Source: Apostichopus japonicus (lineage: Eukaryota; Echinodermata; Holothuroidea; Aspidochirotida; Stichopodidae). Taken from it: a stretch of DNA of 64,000 nucleotides. The stretch is taken from positions 10,148,678 through 10,212,677 of the forward strand of contig NC_092579.1 in the NCBI RefSeq assembly GCF_037975245.1. Direction: 5' to 3'. The notes under the pieces are model-generated. The model was not told where the DNA came from. It saw only the letters and a list, made by a program, of their open reading frames with translations, and searched no databases. Of the stretch, positions 26,954 to 39,037 are shown piece after piece. The translations under genes were made by a program, and so were the position numbers. Within the stretch, counting starts at the first letter, position 1, and each line of letters starts with the position of its first letter.

Positions 26954-26988
26954 GTTTTTTTTTTTTTTTTTTTTTGGGGGGGGGGGCC
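26954..26988. repeat. Poly(T) joined to poly(G)
   Basis: About 20 T followed by about 11 G, with a poly(A) run just upstream. A similar T-run to G-run junction lies at about 31511-31547. Confidence 0.85.
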
Positions 26989-27039
26989 TTCCTTCTCTTC
27001 TCATGACTGTAAGAGCCCATTTTTGTCTTAATAACTAAT

Positions 27040-27620
27040 CAAACACTCCCCAGTGACTTGCATATTGTGTCTCTTATTCCCCTATTTTTTTTTTTTTTAC
27101 TTTCTTTTCCTTCTTAAGTTCAGCTGCTCTCTTCCTGCTCCACTCATTGCCTTTAAAGAGTTTATTTTGGTCACCATAACGGAACCACCCTCCAGTTACT
27201 TGCATAGTTCATCTCTCATTCCCTTTTCTTTAATTTTCCTTCTTTTTGTTTTCTTTGTTTTTGGCTTTTTTTCTTTTCCTTTTTAAGTTCAGCTGCTCCC
27301 TTCCTGCTCCACTCATTGCCTTTAAAGAGTTCATTTTGGTCACCATAACCAAACCACCCCTCCAGTGACTTGCTTATTCTACTCCTCATGCCCCTTTTTT
27401 CCCTTCTTAAGTTCAGCTGCTCTCTTCCTGCTCCACTCATTGCCTTTAAAGAGTTTATTTTGGTCACCATAACCAAACCACCCCTCCAGTGACTTGCTTA
27501 TTCTACTCCTCATGCCCCTTTTTTCCCTTCTTAAGTTCAGCTGCTCTCTTCCTGCTCCACTCATTGCCTTTAAAGAGTTCATTTTGGTCACCATAACCAA
27601 ACCATCCCTCCAGTGACTTG
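27040..27620. repeat. Tandem repeat, about 124-bp unit
   Basis: AAGTTCAGCTGCTC recurs at 27116, 27285, 27409 and 27533. Each is followed by CTTCCTGCTCCACTCATTGC, TTTAAAGAGTT(C/T)ATTTTGGTCACC and CCTCCAGTGACTTGC. The spacings are 169, 124 and 124; the first is longer because of a pyrimidine-rich insertion. Frames in both directions are repeat translation. Confidence 0.9.
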
Positions 27621-28195
27621 TGTTAGAATCATATCTCTCCATCGGATGGCTAGGATGTCTACTCTTTGGTTTTGGCTGTTAGCTGAATCTCAACCTCTGC
27701 ACTTTTTTTATCAGTGATTTGGCTGGTAAACCTTCCTTGTGATGGAAACCACTCATCTGTCAACTTGTAGCAGGATGCATCTTTCCACGTTTACCCATAA
27801 AAGCGCCATTCCTTTTCCAGCGTTTGCTTTCACCCTGAACTATTGCTATATATGACCTTTCACCACCCTTCGGTGGAACCCTCTCTCTCTCTGCGATCCC
27901 ACTCATATACCACCATGGCACACCTGGTTCTGATCTTCACCGGGGTCCCTGGGTAACCCTTAAAGGAGGTTCTCCTCCAACAAGGTCAAGTGAAAAAGCA
28001 CAGGCACCAGTGACTACCCTAATCAACCTTGTCAGTTTCTCCCCTCACCCTTGAGAGATCTGCTAAGCTCTTTACTCTTGGCCTTGAAACAAAGTCTCTG
28101 AGAAAAAAAAACAGAGAGAGAATGAAAACTGAGTAAAAGAAAAGAAGAATAAAAAAGAGAGAGATAGACACATTGGTCTCTCATATAACACACTT

Positions 28196-28245
28196 AGCAT
28201 GTATGCTATATGTATGCTATATGTATGCTATATATATACAGTATG

Positions 28246-28278
<33 letters not shown>
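28196..28278. repeat. TATGCTATATG repeat passing into (TA)n
   Basis: Four or five copies of an 11-bp TATGCTATATG-type unit grade into about 34 bp of pure TA. Confidence 0.9.
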
Positions 28279-28279
<1 letters not shown>

Positions 28280-29810
28280 CAGGCATCCGGAGAGAGAGTA
28301 TAGGTACGAAAAGACAGAAAGTAGCAAAAATCTCTGTATTTTTGTATTACTTTCATCCAGTTTAAAGGGTGTGAAGACTCGCGCACAAAGAAACGTCTCA
28401 TGCTGGTAATCTGACCTAGTTTCGAATGAGGTGTAACAGAAGTGTTAGACACCACCATCGATCCCAGAAAATACACACACTGCTTGCTACCGTGTTTGGG
28501 GCGAGTCTTCAATGCCTTTAACCTTTGTACTGCAATATTCAGCTACAATCTTGATGTTGCCATCCGACCGGAGACTTTGGATACATTGCTCATGAATATT
28601 TATAGATCCACAGAGCTCGCCAAGCAGTCTTATGCAACAATGTCTTTGTAGTGACCAATAACAGCGACTGTACCACCTGACAGCCTGAAATGGTATATAT
28701 CAGTGTCGGGTAAAGTCCAAGAATAATCCGGTCACACGATAGTCTTTACATAGACAGCATACCATCCCATTCGCCAAAATTATATTCCAAAATACTATGA
28801 TTCTACAGGTGGAATTTTGAAGGTCTCAGAATTGTAAATTAATCTATGGGAACATAATCTATTGTGGAAAGTGGTGGTCAACCTTAAATCCATAGCACCA
28901 CAATCTGGTCAGCTGGTTCTTCTGCTCAAACAGACTTCCATGTATCAAACAAGGCACATGTGCCCAATATTTAAAACTAACATTCAACAACAAGAAATTT
29001 GATTGGTCTGTGACTTTGCAACCAGTTTTGGGAGCAGAGAGTATATATACTATAGTTAAAATGGTGTCTGTATGAATTAGGTATGTCATTTAAAGAGGGA
29101 GTGAGCGATATGTAAAATAACAGCAGCAAGTTCTTAGAGTAGGAGGTTGGGCAGCAGAGGGATTGCAATTCACACCATATGACAGTGCCTATATGTACAA
29201 TGTAGTACAAAATTTGTCAAGGACAAAATCATGTAAAAATGTGATCACAATTTTTGTAAAATATGTGCATAGTATCATCTGCATGGATAACATATATCAT
29301 TTCTGCGACTCGGTCTCTTTAACTCTGTTTCGATTAACTTTATTGGGTGTGTCCTCAAAGGTAACCAAAACCTTCATAAACACATGCACACTGTGTGCGA
29401 TACACCTTATTTTATTTCAGTCATGACACAAAATCTCCAACTGTCTATTAAAAATCATCTTTCCCAATTACTCGAGTGATTCCTCTTATGTTTTCTTTCT
29501 GCCTGAAGGTCAAGTGGTTGATATTAGTCATGTCCCAGTTGTTGGTCCATTTCAAAGAACCAGGATTTGGTTAAAAAAGAGAAGGAAAAAAAAGTACAGA
29601 GACAATCGGCAAAAAACGGGTGAACCCGGAAGACAAACAAAGACAGAGTCTGACACACGGATCTTATGTACACAGACACCACGATCCCTCACCACTTGAG
29701 ATATCCAGGCACCTTCACAGTTTTACAGAGAAGTGATGTAATGCATGGCTGATTTGCTGTTTTGGTAGGATTTTTCTAATTTTAAGATTGACAGATAAGG
29801 AAAAACACCT

Positions 29811-29814
<4 letters not shown>

Positions 29815-29875
<61 letters not shown>

Positions 29876-29918
29876 CAATTATATAAATATATATATATAT
29901 AGATATATATATATATAT
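29815..29918. repeat. (TA)n microsatellite, two blocks
   Basis: About 58 bp of pure TA, a short interruption (TTTCAATTATATAA), then a second TA block with one GA. Self-complementary and hairpin-prone. Confidence 0.95.
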
Positions 29919-32699
29919 GAAATGAATGTGTAGCAAGTGGTATGACACCTGGGTAATACGCCCTCAACGACAGTTATACAAAAATATATAAATAAATATA
30001 TAAGCTTCAAAAAATTTTCACAAATTAAATAACAAGTGTCATAGTTTCTTTGTATTCGACATTTGAAGCAGCTTGATACAATGAGAAAGAGTGAAATAAT
30101 AATTTTTCTTGTCTTTAATCGTTTGGGTTTAGATATTTAGATATAGTGTCACTTGAAAAACTTTTGTTCATTCTGACATGTGACCAGATATGACATATTG
30201 ACCTGTAATGTTGTGATGGCATTGATAAGAATAAAATCCAGTATACCAGGATGCTATTACAGATAGATTTCCATGCTAGGGTATGTGATTGAAGGTGCTT
30301 TAGTACCAACCCCCAACCCCAACCAATAGGGAGGGGGGGTGGAACCATACTTAGCCTCAGTTTGTATCTATATGATATCTTCAATTCTTTCATATATCTG
30401 TATAGATATATATATGGTTTGCTATGGAGGCAGCATACATTATATATTTCTGCTTGATCAATGTTAAAACTTATTAGCAAACATACTAATTCCCCATATA
30501 GTTCTTTCAGAATAAAAGAAGTAAAATAAAAATGTAACTTTTGAACAAATTACATAAGGCAATAATAATGTTCACAACTATGTTTAATGCCCTTCTGCAG
30601 ATAACTCTTACCACCAACTTAAAAACCCAGAAACTTTTCTAACTCTTCACCATCGAATCCATTACAAGAGTTGTCTCAAAGGAGCGGATAACTCCCAAAC
30701 TATTTAATTTATGAGCGTTTGTAAGTTTTCTCCTGGTCCAAATTCCTTTTGGACTCCCAGCAGAATGGTAAGGAGTCAAAGCTATTTCCTTTTCCCGTCA
30801 ACCGTGGCATACGTCTGCCGCCTGGTAGCCCATGTTGCCAGGGAGGCGGGGACCTCCGCTACAGGACGTTCTAATTTGTTGGGAATGTCTCTGTTTGGTT
30901 GTCCTGAGTAACTGGCTTTAGTTTTTCTCTCCTCCTTCCCCTCCCCCCCTTTTTGTTTTATATTCTTCTTTTTATCCCTCTTTTTCAGTAATGGTAATAT
31001 CTACATTTTCTGTCATTGGCCCAATATAAACCACTTAGCCAATTACTTTCAAAGTTACCTAGCTACATTCCTTGAAATTTCACTTGAAACAATTGTGCAA
31101 CATTTTTGTTAAGTTTGATATAATTAGACATTCTTTGGAATAATATTGGCCAACTTTTTCATATCGTCATTGAGAATTTAGAAGTCATGTCAACTGTATC
31201 ATTACATTCATGTGATGCAGTACAACAATATGTTACATTATATCAACTTGATACTTAAATATAAATATGCAATTAGTTATTGTGACTGATCATATTAGCC
31301 TACAGGTGAAATTGAAATCAAGTGCTAGCCATGCAGGCTATAGACAACTCGACTGACTCTGGTAACCATTTAAAGGTGGCACGGAATCAGGATAATGCTT
31401 TGCCCATTTGGCAAGGTTCATAGTAAAGCTAATTGGCTAATTTTGCAAAGTCTTTGATGTACTCTAAAACAAGTTAATCATGTCAAGTGTTTGAACTAGT
31501 AGAATTTTGTTTATTTTTTTTTTTTCAGTTTTTTTGGGGGGGGGGGCATGAGTTGAAACTCTATTCATAGTGATCTGGAAAGCACTAATGTTCACTTAAA
31601 ATGGTTACATTGTGGGTCAATATTTCTGAAATAACGTGTGTAATAACAAATAGCAATAACTTTCATTTACCCCCATTTTCAAGTAAGAAGAGACTTATGA
31701 AAAGGACCTAGGGAAACTTATGGATGTTTCTCAATCGTGTATTAGCATCAGTCTTCACATTAGGGGGTTATGTACTGTATAGGGAAATCAGTTTTATTGA
31801 CCGGTACATGGAGATGCTTGAAAAAAAAAATATTAATTAAACCTCAGTGTGGATATCTATTTCAATTTTCTCACCGTCTGATGTTTAATGATAACTATTT
31901 AATCTTTTATATTGATCGAATGTTTTGTAATATATCGAAAACACCTGCAAGTATCCAAAGAATTTTCATTTTTAACACCCACAAACCTATTGTTACAATA
32001 CTATACTATTGTACTATACAGCCGCTCAACTATGGCTACGTTGTGTGTGAATACACTGTGGTAAGCTTTACTATAACATTTTAACACCTTATTTAAAATG
32101 TTCTTTATTTTTTTTTCTCTTGTTTTTTCTCACTCTCTCCAATCCCTTGCCCCCCCCCCTTTTTTTAGGTCTCTGTTTTGATATCTTTAAGGTAGTGGTA
32201 TGTACCCCTGCAGTTTCCTCAAAAATTATACAGTATATATTTCATCTGCACTTATGAACTAGACCAGAGAAAAAGTTCAATTGACCCCACATAAAAAATA
32301 AAATAAACAGTTACTTAAAAAAAGTGGAAAAAGAGAGAAAGACCTGGAAATTTGAGGGTTAAAAAATCTCAGTCATTTTCAGTCATCCTAATTTCATGGA
32401 AATTTAACTCCCCAATATTTCTGCATAGTGTGTAGATAAATAGTTTAGAGGGAAGCTCTTGGGAATTAACCACTGTCTGCATAGTTTCAAATTGACTCAG
32501 AAGATTGGCAAATATCATACAATAGTTTGTAACACTTGTGTGCACACACAGTCCTACCCTGGGATATCTGCCTAAGCAGTACTGTAGTGTTGTGACCAAC
32601 TTGTTGATTGTTTGTTATGCTACATTTTATTAATCATTTTGCTCTGTTTGACCTTAGTATTAAGGAAAGGGAGAGGGAGGGGGGGGGGGAAGGGTGGGA

Positions 32700-32772
32700 G
32701 CCAGTCCTTGTGGAAGAGATGATGATGATAATGTGAGGTATTTGTGAAAGAGATGATGATAATGTGAGGTAT
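32700..32772. repeat. Short tandem duplication with GAT triplets
   Basis: TTGTGGAAGAGATGATGATG...AATGTGAGGTAT is followed by a second copy (TTGTGAAAGAGATGATGATA...GTGAGGTAT), differing by one GAT and a few bases. Confidence 0.8.
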
Positions 32773-33811
32773 GTTGTTGAAATGTGGTTGACTAACTTTA
32801 AAGAATGTGTGTTTAACATGGTTTAAATTTCCTTCTCTTCCTGCCGCTCAAAATATACTTCCTGTAACTTTTTAACATTTAATTAAAAAAGGTTTAACCC
32901 TAATATTTGTCTGATCTCTAAATTATGGTATGCAGAAAGAATTCAGGTTATTGTTTGGAATAGTTGAACAAATTTCAAATCAGAGACCCCCTCCCCTTCC
33001 CCCTCCCCACCTTATTACATTATGTACCCCTATCCCACAACATTACCTGATCCATACCATATAAATTTAGGTAATGAATTAAAAAATCATAAAGCCAACC
33101 GCATTCCCCCCCCCCCCCCCCCCTTAAGAGCAATTTTCATTTCCATAATCCTGACCAAGAAATGACTGTGCAAGTCTTCTGATAAGTAATTATGTGCATA
33201 TTCTAGCAATACCATAGCAATTTCATATGCCAATCTGGTCACTGCGATGTTTGTCATATGTAAACAGTTAAAGAGTGGCAGGTTCACCTGTGCTGAGTGA
33301 GTGAGTGGAGTTGTTGATAGTACATAATCATAATAAAAGCAATACTTTCAGTTACTGTGGTAAAGAGGTGTTCACCTGTACCCGGATGTCAACAATTATA
33401 GTCAGCCCTTCATTGTCACACATCAGCCTCCCGCCGTCAGTCACGATAAGATGGTTATAATGTTTAGTTTACCCTTCACAAATCTGCTACCTTTAGTTAT
33501 CAAAAATAATTTCACAATATAAAATAACGGATGTCGTGGCACCTAAACAAATGCGGAAACTTGTTTGAGTCATCTATTGTTGAATAAACAAAATGCATTG
33601 TATATGACGATTGATGAAAAAAAATATATATTTGGGCTGACTTGGGCTGTATGTGACCATGTTGGTGGTTTCTACTCATTTGATCTCCATCATTTATCTA
33701 GTTTGGGAGTTAGTACTTCCTTAAGTGTTTTGGCCTAGTACTTCCTTAATTGTTTTGGTCAACAGATATGTAATTTTTCACTGGCGATTAGAAGACCAAT
33801 TTTTTGCAACC

Positions 33812-34110
33812 GTCCCCCCCCCCCCCCGCTCTAAGGCTTGGCTCAATAAAATGATCGATCAACAATCAATCGAATATACTGACGGTTGCGCATATGTACG
33901 TATGGATTCCACTCCTGCCCCTCCCCCCCCCCCTGGCTTTATAATGAAGTGATCAATTAACAATCCATCAGATCTGTTTAATAGTGACGGTACACAAATG
34001 CATTGGCACATATGCATTCTGCTCCCTGCCCCTTCCCCCTCTCCCCTTGGCTAAATGAAACGATGTCTGTCCAATAGTGACAGTGTGCATATGCAATTGC
34101 CTCATCACAT
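33812..34110. repeat. Degenerate tandem repeat, about 100-110-bp unit
   Basis: Three diverged copies, each with a C-run, TTGGCT/CTGGCT, an A/T-rich AATGA(A/T)..GATC part, and a (T)AGTGAC(A/G)GT...CATATGCA part ending in CTGCTCC(T/C)TGCCCC. The C-runs vary in length. Confidence 0.55.
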
Positions 34111-34190
34111 CCTGTTTTTGGATGAATGCTTTGGATACAAATTAATATCTCTCAAAATGCTCAAATAAGAGAGGGTTTTGTACGTTTTAG

Positions 34191-34340
34191 TCGTAAAACT
34201 AAATCCTGCTCAGATCAAGTGGTTCCGTGCTGGTGTGTATATGGGCATTGAATCAATAAGGAGAACAATCAGTGGTTTCCACAGTCTCTTATGGAGCAGT
34301 TTAAGTCACGCTCAGGAATTCAGGACATCCCTGTTTTGTG
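34191..34340 (+). CDS. Possible internal exon of an unidentified gene
   Basis: An open stretch of 150 nt preceded by an acceptor-like sequence (TTTTGTACGTTTTAG) and ended by a donor (TTTGTG|GTAAGA). It would encode VKLNPAQIKWFRAG followed by YMGIESIRRTISGFHSLLW and on to RTSLFC, with mixed amino acids and no low complexity. The exon ends one base into a codon, and the next candidate exon at 34877 continues in the matching phase (G|GT, Gly). I do not recognise the protein family. No upstream exon was found, so this may be chance. Confidence rests on the splice sites and phase match. Confidence 0.28.
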
Positions 34341-34876
34341 GTAAGAAATCACTCTTAAAATAGCTCAGTTTGTAATGAATAAATATTTTCTGTAACCTTG
34401 ATTTGGTTGTTAGATAGTAGAGTATTGCTTCTAAAACAGGATCTAAGTATTTAAGATTTTGTTCTCGTTTTATAAAAGGTACTTGTGTGGGAATGTGTGT
34501 TGTTCTGCCATCTGATCAATTGTGTTATTTATTCACTGATTACAGTTTTATCCCATCGGAATTTTTCATTTTAGCATCCTGCAAGAAAAAGGAAAAAGAA
34601 GAAATTAGGAGAAATTACCATTGTTTTTGTAATAGTTGCAATTTTTGCATTCGAAAGGAGTGAATTGAAAATAAGGTCAAGTTAGTCTTGAAAACAGTGA
34701 AATTCAAAAACTTTGAGAAAACTTTTTCTTTTCAGAATTTTTTGATAGTGGCATAGAACTGAGCAAGGAAGTGTCTACTGATCTTTGCTACTTATTTTTG
34801 CTTCATTTTCAAATCCATTTAACTTTGAGTTAAATGTGGCAATGTCCTAATGGCTTTCCTCTGTTTATGTTTTCAG

Positions 34877-34929
34877 GTCTTGAGGGTCACTACTTTGATG
34901 ATGTCCGTGGTATTCTGCCTCTCCTCTGA
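34877..34929 (+). CDS. Possible terminal exon of the same unidentified gene
   Basis: Follows a good polypyrimidine tract and acceptor (CTGTTTATGTTTTCAG). In the phase set by the candidate exon at 34191-34340 it reads GLEGHYFDDVRGILPLL and then TGA at 34927-34929. No clear AATAAA follows before the repeat element at 35097. The family is not recognised. Confidence 0.25.
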
Positions 34930-35096
34930 AAGGAAGTACAAAATTTAGATGGAGATCTAGAATTATCCAGATAGAACAACTTTGAAACTCTTCGACAAGT
35001 ATGGTGGACATGGAAGAACAAGTAATTTCAGCCAGATACTTGGACTTGTCAAAATATCACATCTAAGTTTCAACCAAATGAGGGGGCGTATAGATG

Positions 35097-36091
35097 CTTT
35101 CTAGTCACTTCGCCCAACAACCATTTCGCCCACCAGCCTGGTCATTTCGCCCAACCAGCCTGGTCATTTCGCCCAACCAGCCTGGTCATTTCGCCCAACC
35201 AGCATGGTCATTTCGCCCAACCATCATAGTCATTTCGCCCAACCAGCATGGTCATTTTGCCCAACCGGGTTGGTCATTTCGCCCAACCTTATTTTTTCTA
35301 ATATTCAGTCAGAATAATATTACTTTTTCTATTCCACTAGTTTAATTTGATTTATTTTGGATTAGGTTACTTCGTAATAGGTAAATGAAAAAAGTGAGGT
35401 CCGCTCGATATCGATCAAAGTCTGAGCAGTTATTTCGGGTATAATGGGAGGATTACACTACTTTAGGCGTTTACGCATACAATGGAAGTTATATTATTAT
35501 ACAAACACAGGGGAATCGGTCTTCATAAAAACCTTTCAAACCTAACCCCTTAAACACTGATCCATCCTACTGACTAACAATTCCCGAACGTTTCCTTATT
35601 AAATTGAAAAAAAATATATATAAAACCCGTCCGTAATATTGAAGTACTTTATTTAATCAATGTAGCCACTTTATGAATGTAACCACATATGTAATCACAT
35701 ATGTAATCAATTTAACCACGACTTCAAGTTTCCTTAATACTCGGTTCGTATCCCGTAACGTTAACAATTCCCGAACGTTTACTATCGAACCTACCCGCAC
35801 TAACCCCTAAAACACTGATCTATCCTCAAGATTCCTTAATATTCTGCTCGTATCCTGTAACGTTAACAATTCCCGAACGTTTCCTTTTGAAGTATCATAT
35901 TTAATCAAGGTTGGGCGAATTGACCAGGCTGGTTGGGCGAAATGACCAGGCTGGTTGGGCGAAATGACCAGGCTGGTTGGGCGAAATGACCAGGCTGGTT
36001 GGGCGAAATGACCAGGCTGGTTGGGCGAAATGGTAAGGTTGGGCGAAATGGCAGTTGGGCGAAATGGTTGTTGGGCGAAGTGTCCTGCTTC
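35097..36091. mobile_element. Transposon-like element with minisatellite inverted ends
   Basis: A 995-bp unit flanked by a 10-bp duplication CGTATAGATG (35087-35096 and 36092-36101), compatible with Mutator-like elements (9-11 bp). The left end (35103-35290) is an array of a 22-bp unit, GGTCATTTCGCCCAACCAGC plus two bases, about 8 times. The right end (35909-36085) is the same array inverted. Both termini contain CACTTCGCCCAACAACCATTT. The core holds diverged direct repeats with ACAATTCCCGAACGTTT (near 35577, 35765 and 35867) and ACCCCTTAAACACTGATC-like segments. No transposase frame; the Pro/Gln-rich frames over it are repeat translation. Confidence 0.75.
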
Positions 36092-36101
36092 CGTATAGAT
36101 G

Positions 36102-39037
36102 ACCAAACCCATTGCATGAGAACTTTCTGATTAGATTTGGTGTCTCCGGATATTAAATGTAATAAGTGGGTGCCATTTGCAAACTGTTGGTCAACAAGAA
36201 ATGGCTCAAGTTTCCCCACTACCAACCCACTTTTTTGCAACAAACTTTGGGTTAACCTGTTTGCTTAAGCTATGTTTATTTGTAAACAAAGCTTGCTTTC
36301 AACTGCTCCAAGCAGCATTAGCTATTTTAGCAGCCTGATGTTATGCCTAGGAGATAATGGTCTCTCTGTTTATTTAGATGTTAACTAAAGTACTCTGTAT
36401 AATGTTTTATGTAATCTTCTAACGCAGTTTGTTATACGGCAATTCAATGTCATTCACAGACAGTATGGAAGAAATATATTGAAAGGAGATAGCTATTTTA
36501 TCAAGTGTAATTTTTTGGATTTAACTTCTTTGGTCATTTTTCGTTTGTACATTGTTGTTAGCATACAGTATTTCATCATAGTCGAATCAAATCTACATTT
36601 TTGGACAAGAATTATTAGTTGTGTTTTGCTGACCTTGCTACAAACCATGGATTCCATCCTTTATAGCTACATGTCTGTGGAGTGTATATGGAAATATCCA
36701 TGTATTTATCCCCCCCCCTCTCATCCTCCCTCACCCATAAAGCACCCACCAAGCCACCATCTGTCATTCTACTGCTGATAGAATTTGTTGACATTGTTCT
36801 TTACTTAGTATTGAACAATGGAGAACTGATGACGAAATTATAGAGCAATGAGAAAGAGCAAAGAGAATTTCAGGCTAGAATAGGATTTTAAACAGCTGGT
36901 GACACTGAGTGTCTTCCATGGCATCTTAGCAATCTTCATCACTGGAGCACGATCGAAAGGAGTCGATTAGTCTTTCTCAAAACTGACTCTAGTTTTGGGA
37001 TGTTGTTTAATTTGCAAGGGGTGGGGGAGACGCTCAATAACACAACGTCAGTCTGACTGCTTAATAAATAAATAAACATGGAAGGATACTTGATACAGCG
37101 GGGTGGGAGTTATTTGGAGAGGGGGGGGGGTTTATAATTGGGGAGGGGATGGAGACAAATTTTACCCCTTCATAGTATAATATTGATTTTAATGTCTTGG
37201 TCTGCCTTTTCATGTATAAGTTAGGACTTATGTTGGATTATTGCTTGAACAGATTTTGACAATGTTTGAGAATCCATATCGAAATAATGCAATTACCACA
37301 ATAAATCATCTTGGACAGAGAAAAAGGAAAGAATAAATTGTTTGTTTTGGTTCTACTTCAATTTTAATAACACATATTCTCTTGATTGATACAGTATTAT
37401 TCATATCCACATGACAGGTCAGGTGATAATAATGAATCATATATAATAATAAGAAAGAACCTGATACAAGACTTACACAAGTATCTCTCTTTAATATAAA
37501 TTAACTGTACAAAACCATACAAAATAATACACGACTATATAAAAGAGAAGTTTTTTAAAAAATGTACGAAAGGCCACAGAGGTTAGCTAGTACTATATGG
37601 TAGTAGTAGTAGTAGGGCAAGTTCAATTCTGTAGAGGTAAAACAAGTTTGATCATTCTATTTCTAAGAATCTTAGAAAAGGTACTTTTTGTAAATTTCGA
37701 TTGAGCAATAATGCCAGAAAGAGTTAAAAAAAAATAAGGCATTCAGAATATTTTTAGTCATAGTTTTGGTCACGATCATGAAGGCACAATTAGTACTGTA
37801 GGGAAAATCAGTATTTAGCAAAATTCGTCTTAGAAATGATTGGATTTAAGAAAGCAATAAAAGCCCCCCAATTTATAAAAATCTGAGATCACCATTATGT
37901 GGACTTTGGATTTTACCGATGCAATTTTGTCAGGATGTGGAAAGTGATCAAAATTGTGTTAAATTTGAAGTTTCTTAAAAATTCTTCAAAGCTTTGAAAA
38001 TGATTATGTCACTTAGGGCTGTTTTAAAACCTGTTGCACAGTGAACTCCCATTTCAATTTTTCTTTGCGTTTGGCTACTGACTGACTCCAACCATCATCT
38101 CAACCACCCCCCCTCATCACCTCACCCCCCCCCCATCAAGGCTTTTAAAGTATGCCAAATGGTGACTTCCTTCAATGCAAGTGGTACACAGAAGATCATA
38201 CTGTGTGGTGAAGCAACACAACTATTACAAGTGATTACTCAGTTTACAATGAAATTAACCTTGAAAACATTGTTGGCTTTTAGAGGCAGTTTAATAGATC
38301 ACCATAAAACTTTCAACCCACAAATTCTACTGTTGGATTTAGCAGTTCAAAGGTAACAGGAGATGTATAACCATATATATTTGACATAAAAAGACAGGTG
38401 TTCAGAGCAAACCCAAGGTCTGTGAGTCTTAAAAATGAGTCATAAATGTGTGACTGTGTGGTCTTGGACAAGAAAGCCTTGAAAAAGAGAAGTTGCCAAA
38501 GTTAAAAAAAATTCCTATGACTTCAACTAGACCCCCTAAAAAAAATTGAAGAAATTATGGATTTTCTTATTAGTTACACAAGTAAACTCAAATTGCAAAG
38601 ATAGCTATGATACAGGAATGTACAATAAAACATTGAAATGAAAGAAAATATGAATACGGTGAATAAGGCACAGAGTTCTTGCAATGCATAGTGCTAATAT
38701 AGGATCGGGTTATCAGAACCCGACCCCTCCCCCAACCTCACCCCTCCTCATGTTGCTGCTGAAGTTCAATTTAATGAAATGTTTTAAAGTGCCAGTTTAG
38801 TTTCCTTATCCAGATAACATCTAAGAAAGGGCACAGGAAACTTTATCTTTTCCTTCACACTTTCTGCTCTAAGGATCTCCTCTCAACCCCCCCCTCCCCC
38901 TGAGGGTTGTTTCCAATGAGCGAGTTTGCGCCTTCTTGAAGGGATAATGTAAGAGATGTTAAATAGTCCAGTAGCTTTCAAGCATATATACAAGTTTTCC
39001 ATGATTGTTCAGACATATGGTGGCTTCTGCTAACTTA
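36102..39037. other. Region downstream of SoxE stop; may include its 3' UTR
   Basis: No transposon recognised. The SoxE 3' UTR must lie in the part next to 39037, but I cannot fix its end. ATTAAA-like words on the minus strand occur near 38771 and 38290, and no strong canonical site stands out. C-runs lie at about 36711, 38106, 38127 and 38887. Confidence 0.45.

Larger units (their letters stand above)
22311..27039. other. Non-coding stretch apart from the foldback at 24228
   Basis: Contains the pyrimidine tract at 22691 and a GC-richer island at about 25035-25150. A possible acceptor at 26540 is followed by an open frame ending at 26625; that is too little to call a gene. Confidence 0.45.
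27622..33811. other. Non-coding stretch with microsatellites
   Basis: Holds the TA arrays, the GAT duplication and several poly-C/G runs (for example C20 at about 33104-33123). A GC-richer open segment at 30757-30911 could be read in two frames, but has no convincing gene structure. Confidence 0.45.

Noticed and set aside
27216-27642. Minus-strand frames with repeated GDQN and GREQLNLRREK segments
   Set aside because: They follow the 124-bp tandem repeat; protein repetition is a by-product.
35103-35290. Regularly repeated unit resembling a CRISPR array
   Set aside because: Units are contiguous with no unique spacers, the array is mirrored at the other end of a transposon-like element, and the genome is eukaryotic.
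35094-36243. Pro/Gln/Phe-rich frames of 83-112 codons
   Set aside because: They translate the 22-bp minisatellite (RPTSLVISPNQPGHFAQPAW repeats) and appear on both strands because the arrays are inverted.
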